Assembly: GCF_025464955.1 (NCBI RefSeq)
Contig: NZ_JAODNM010000098.1
Location: 1-64,000 of the forward strand
From: Amycolatopsis sp.
Lineage (GTDB): Bacteria > Actinomycetota > Actinomycetes > Mycobacteriales > Pseudonocardiaceae
Length of the DNA: 64,000 bases
Direction: 5' to 3'
In this document: piece after piece, positions 61,484 through 64,000 of the stretch
Position numbering within the stretch: position 1 is the stretch's first letter
Layout: every line of letters begins with the position of its first letter
The notes under the pieces: model-generated
Databases searched by the model: none
The model's input: only the letters and a program-made list of their open reading frames with translations
What the model was told of the DNA's origin: nothing
Program-made: the position numbers and the translations under genes

Positions 61484-62365
61484 TCAGCCCGACCGGCCCG
61501 GGATCTTGACTTCCGTGTATTCCGCCGGCACGGCATGGCCGAAGCCGGGGGGCAGCGAGGCCCAGAAATCGACGATCTCGGCGGCATAGGGCTTGGGATC
61601 CACCATGGTCCGATCGAGGAACGGCGCCACGACGTCCATTAGCGGCTCTATGAGACTCTTTATTCTCCAAAGCGCGTGCGAGTAAGTCGAGAACAGGTGC
61701 AGGTCCGAGACGGCGCCGACCCTGGACAGAGCCTGCTGTATGGTGATGCTGCCGACGCAAGATAGCTGGATATCTTCTACGCCGTGGCAGAAGCATGATG
61801 GCGGGAAGCCGGGGTGCACAAAGGTTATCGGGCTGGCGTCGCGGAGGTCCTGCGTCGGCACGGGCTCCGGTCCAAATAGGCTCCATGCCGGCGTGTAGCC
61901 CCGCTCGTACTGGCCGGCCTGGACCCCAATTATCGGTTCACACGGGACCACCGCATTGAGCGGCACCCGACCCAAGTTGTCCTTGGCGGCGGCGCCGTCC
62001 GGATCGCCCGCCGCCAACGCCGCCAGATGCGCACCGGCGGAATAGCCCAATGCAGCGATACGATCGGGCTCGATCCCCAAAGCGTCCGCGTTGTCCCGGA
62101 CCCACTTGATTGCCGCGCGGACGTCGCGGATTTGGGCAGGCCACGGGTGGTCGGGGATCAGCCGGTAGTCGGCGACCACCGCGGTGAATCCACGTTTGAC
62201 AAGCGCCTCAGCGTGCGGCGCGAGGTCCGAGCGCGAGCCAACCCGCCAGCCACCGCCGTGAAGCATGAGCACCGCGGCGCGCTTGCCGGAGTCATCGGGT
62301 TGGTAGACATCCAGAAGCTCCGGCGTCTCCGGGAGGGCGTAGGCGATACCAGTCTGCGTCTTCAT
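61484..62365 (-). CDS. Alpha/beta hydrolase (BD-FAE-like esterase)
   Basis: 293 residues from ATG 62365, 8 bp after GAGGAAG. LMLHGGGWRVGS (oxyanion), nucleophile elbow ALGYSAGAHLAALA, and a late His in TYSHALWRI; the acid is likely the Asp in CHGVEDIQ. It hydrolyses an ester, perhaps one that releases the phenolic substrate of the hydroxylase. The C-terminal PLPGFGHAVPAEY stretch is not typical. Probably transcribed from the divergent promoter region at 62366-62500. Confidence 0.8.
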   Translation of the reverse strand: MKTQTGIAYALPETPELLDVYQPDDSGKRAAVLMLHGGGWRVGSRSDLAPHAEALVKRGFTAVVADYRLIPDHPWPAQIRDVRAAIKWVRDNADALGIEPDRIAALGYSAGAHLAALAAGDPDGAAAKDNLGRVPLNAVVPCEPIIGVQAGQYERGYTPAWSLFGPEPVPTQDLRDASPITFVHPGFPPSCFCHGVEDIQLSCVGSITIQQALSRVGAVSDLHLFSTYSHALWRIKSLIEPLMDVVAPFLDRTMVDPKPYAAEIVDFWASLPPGFGHAVPAEYTEVKIPGRSG

Positions 62366-62976
62366 TGACACTTCCTCGTAAGAAGTCCCTCAAGCAGCTC
62401 GGCCAACAACCTGCCAGTCACTTGAATGTGCCTGTGCAACTATAATCCAAGTAAGTGTTGACTGCAAGTGCAGGGCACAATTATCTTGAGCTGCGTACCG
62501 ATCGTCGTCGTCTCAGGTGCGACCGCAGCGCCTCCCCCGACCATCGGCGCGTTCTAGTTCGGCGGCGCCGCGACCGGACAAGCCGACACCGACCGGAACT
62601 GTCACAGTTCGGAGAGGCAAGATGACCGCTACCGCCGAGGCCCGGAGCATTGTGTTCTTCCATGCCGATGACGACGTCGCGTGGTTGCCGTCGTGATCGG
62701 TCGAGAAGCGATCAACGTCGACACCGCCGAGGCTTGGCCACACGTCGCCAGCATGCAGGGGCCTGGACTCATCACCGGGTGTGAGGCCCGCGACACGCTG
62801 TCGATCCGGGATGGCGAAGGCGAAGTTCCTCGCGCCGGGCAACATCAACGAAGTCCGCTCGGCGACCTACCGCCTTTATCCAACGCCGTCGCCGCCGACG
62901 ACCCGACCGCCGAGTTCGGCACAACCGACCACGCCAGGACATCCCGCTTTCCACCTGCCTGAAATTGAGGCCGCCA
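62366..62976. promoter_or_regulatory. Divergent promoter region with operator-like sites and a coding scrap
   Basis: CAGTCACTTGAATGTGCC (62415-62432), CCAAGTAAGTGTTGACTGCA (62444 on) and CAAGTGC are relatives of the recurrent CAAG/CTTG site, overlapping TTGACT (62457) and, on the minus strand, TTGGATTATAG. From 62622 a short frame MTATAEARSIVFFHADDDVA stops after 24 codons and may be the start of a lost gene; GGMAKAKFLAPGNINEVRSA-like residues further on are not recognised. Confidence 0.4.
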
Positions 62977-63822
62977 ATGTTGATCATCGATTCGCAGATC
63001 CATCTCTGGGACTCTGGCCAGCCGCCGCCGCATCATCGTCAAACGCCGCATCTCGCAGAGGTGGCCCTCGATGACATGAATGCGGCGGGCGTCACCGCCG
63101 CGATCAACTCCCCTCCCCCATTCGATGTGAACTCCCGCTATGCGATTGAATCCGCGCGACGCTTTCCCGACCGTTTTGCGACGACCGGCTCGCTCGACCT
63201 AAGCCGCGCCGAGGCTCCCGACCTGGTGCGGCGCTGGCGCTCACAGCCCGGCATGATCGGTTTCAGGTTCCTCTGCGGCCTCGAGGACGAACGGAGTTGG
63301 CCGACAGACGGGACCATGGATTGGTTCTTGCCGCTCGCCCAGGAACTGGGTCTGCCGGTCGCGCTTGGCGGCCCGTTCGTGCTGCCTCACGTCGAGCGGT
63401 GGGCCGCTCAGTACCCGGACCTCAAGTTGACCATCGACCACTTTGGCATTGTCGGTCTCACGCCAAGCCGGGGATTGATACAGCACGACGACCTGCTGTC
63501 ATGGAGCCGCTTTCCCAATGTCTCCGTCAAGATGTCGGGGGCACCAGACTATGCGCGTGAAGATGAATACCCGTTCAAAAGCATGCACGATACTATCCGT
63601 CTCCTCTACGACGCTTACGGTCCCGAGCGTCTGTTCTGGGGAACCGACATCACCCGCCTGGACAATTGCACCTGGCGCCAGGCTGTCACCATGTTCACCG
63701 AAGAGCTGCCGTGGCTGTCGGATACCGACAAGACCCTCATCATGGGCGAGGCACTCTGCCGCTGGTTCAGCTGGTGGCCATCGCTGCCACCAGCTGCGCG
63801 GCCAGAGGGGGCAGGGCGATGA
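62977..63822 (+). CDS. Amidohydrolase 2-family (TIM-barrel) hydrolase/decarboxylase
   Basis: 281 residues from ATG 62977. Metal and active-site residues: IDSQIHLWD (His of the HxH-like motif, with Gln instead of the usual Ala/Thr between), LKLTIDHFGIVG (His) and RLFWGTDITR (Asp). The family contains lactonases (sulfomuconolactone, 2-pyrone-4,6-dicarboxylate) and aromatic decarboxylases. It overlaps the next gene by 4 bp (ATGA, 63819-63822), so it is co-translated with an acyl-CoA ligase: ring or lactone opening followed by CoA activation. Confidence 0.8.
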   Translation: MLIIDSQIHLWDSGQPPPHHRQTPHLAEVALDDMNAAGVTAAINSPPPFDVNSRYAIESARRFPDRFATTGSLDLSRAEAPDLVRRWRSQPGMIGFRFLCGLEDERSWPTDGTMDWFLPLAQELGLPVALGGPFVLPHVERWAAQYPDLKLTIDHFGIVGLTPSRGLIQHDDLLSWSRFPNVSVKMSGAPDYAREDEYPFKSMHDTIRLLYDAYGPERLFWGTDITRLDNCTWRQAVTMFTEELPWLSDTDKTLIMGEALCRWFSWWPSLPPAARPEGAGR

Positions 63823-64000
63823 CGAACGCATCCGCGGTCTCCCAACGGTCCGCGTTGCTCGAGAGGTTCACGGCGCCTGGCCAGCGGTTCGAGATCGGCG
63901 AGCGGATGGTCCGCGGCGTCCCGATGCGGGTCTATACGACGGGGCCGCAGACGCTACGTGAGATCGCGCTGGCAAGCAGGGCGTTCGGGGATCGACCGTT
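63819..64000 (+). CDS. Start of an AMP-dependent acyl-CoA ligase (cut by window edge)
   Basis: The first 60 codons read through to the window end without a stop. GQRFEIGERMVRGVPMRVYT then LREIALASRAFGDRP is the N-terminal start of FadD/aryl-CoA ligase-like enzymes (an R-G-x-x-x-x-V-Y stretch before the first helices). The ATP-binding motifs would lie beyond the window. Start overlaps the amidohydrolase stop by 4 bp. Confidence 0.6.
   Translation, partial: MTNASAVSQRSALLERFTAPGQRFEIGERMVRGVPMRVYTTGPQTLREIALASRAFGDRP

Noticed and set aside
1..64000. CRISPR array, tRNA or rRNA
   Set aside because: No regularly spaced direct repeats or tRNA-like cloverleaf and no conserved rRNA blocks were seen on reading both strands; a tool scan would be decisive.

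Overview
The window is high-GC DNA with the gene content of a mycolic-acid actinomycete (Nocardia/Rhodococcus/Mycobacterium type). The signs are a FadA/FadB pair of mycobacterial type, an alpha-methylacyl-CoA racemase, a deazaflavin-dependent (Ddn-like) reductase, a remnant of an MspA-type porin, and many acyl-CoA dehydrogenases, crotonases, short-chain dehydrogenases and MaoC hotdog proteins. I cannot name the genus. No rRNA, tRNA or CRISPR array was seen. Nearly all intact genes serve activation and beta-oxidation of unusual acyl chains, or uptake and opening of small organic acids and rings.

Layout. 0-8 kb is a gene graveyard (ends or cores of an azoreductase, DoxX, aldo/keto reductase, peptidase, PucR regulator, porin and quinone oxidoreductase) around intact genes for a ferric-reductase-like membrane flavoprotein, a HSL-type esterase, DoxX, an FAA hydrolase and an NTF2-like protein. 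7.6-18.5 kb carries three crotonases, three SDRs, a two-subunit acyl-CoA dehydrogenase, a Ddn-like reductase and a VOC protein. 18.7-26 kb is a branched-chain beta-oxidation unit: racemase, then a seven-gene minus-strand operon (SCPx-type thiolase, split MaoC hydratase, SDR, two acyl-CoA dehydrogenases, crotonase). 26-32.8 kb holds an aldo/keto reductase, a 2-keto-acid decarboxylase, an acyl-CoA synthetase and a TetR regulator.

33-48 kb is the most interesting part. An IclR regulator sits with a malyl/citramalyl-CoA-lyase-like enzyme, an MmgE/PrpD protein, an operon of CaiB CoA-transferase, two MaoC proteins and an acyl-CoA dehydrogenase, an aldehyde dehydrogenase and twin SDRs. The parts fit a CoA-dependent route for a branched short dicarboxylic acid (activate, desaturate, hydrate, cleave). 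Candidate IclR half-site pairs (TGCCA-N5-TGRCA) lie in front of several of these genes, while fadAB is embedded in the cluster with a different upstream palindrome. 48-52 kb is a second graveyard with a thioesterase, an esterase and a TetR regulator. 52-57 kb encodes a branched-chain-amino-acid-type ABC importer whose two permeases and two ATPases form one 1176-residue polypeptide, with its lipoprotein receptor upstream. 57-64 kb has broken genes plus a class II aldolase, an FAD aromatic hydroxylase, an esterase, an amidohydrolase and the start of an acyl-CoA ligase, which looks like an aromatic or ester catabolic cluster.

Two cross-cutting patterns stand out. A palindrome CAAG-N3-CTTG (best copy GCAAGTCGCTTGC) recurs at promoters across the window, suggesting one TetR-type regulon. 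The window has also been heavily rearranged: a 149-bp element occurs twice in inverted orientation 32 kb apart, a VOC promoter and start has been copied in front of an acyl-CoA dehydrogenase, and two pieces of what looks like one aldo/keto reductase gene lie 48 kb apart. All family assignments are from reading motifs; no database search was run.
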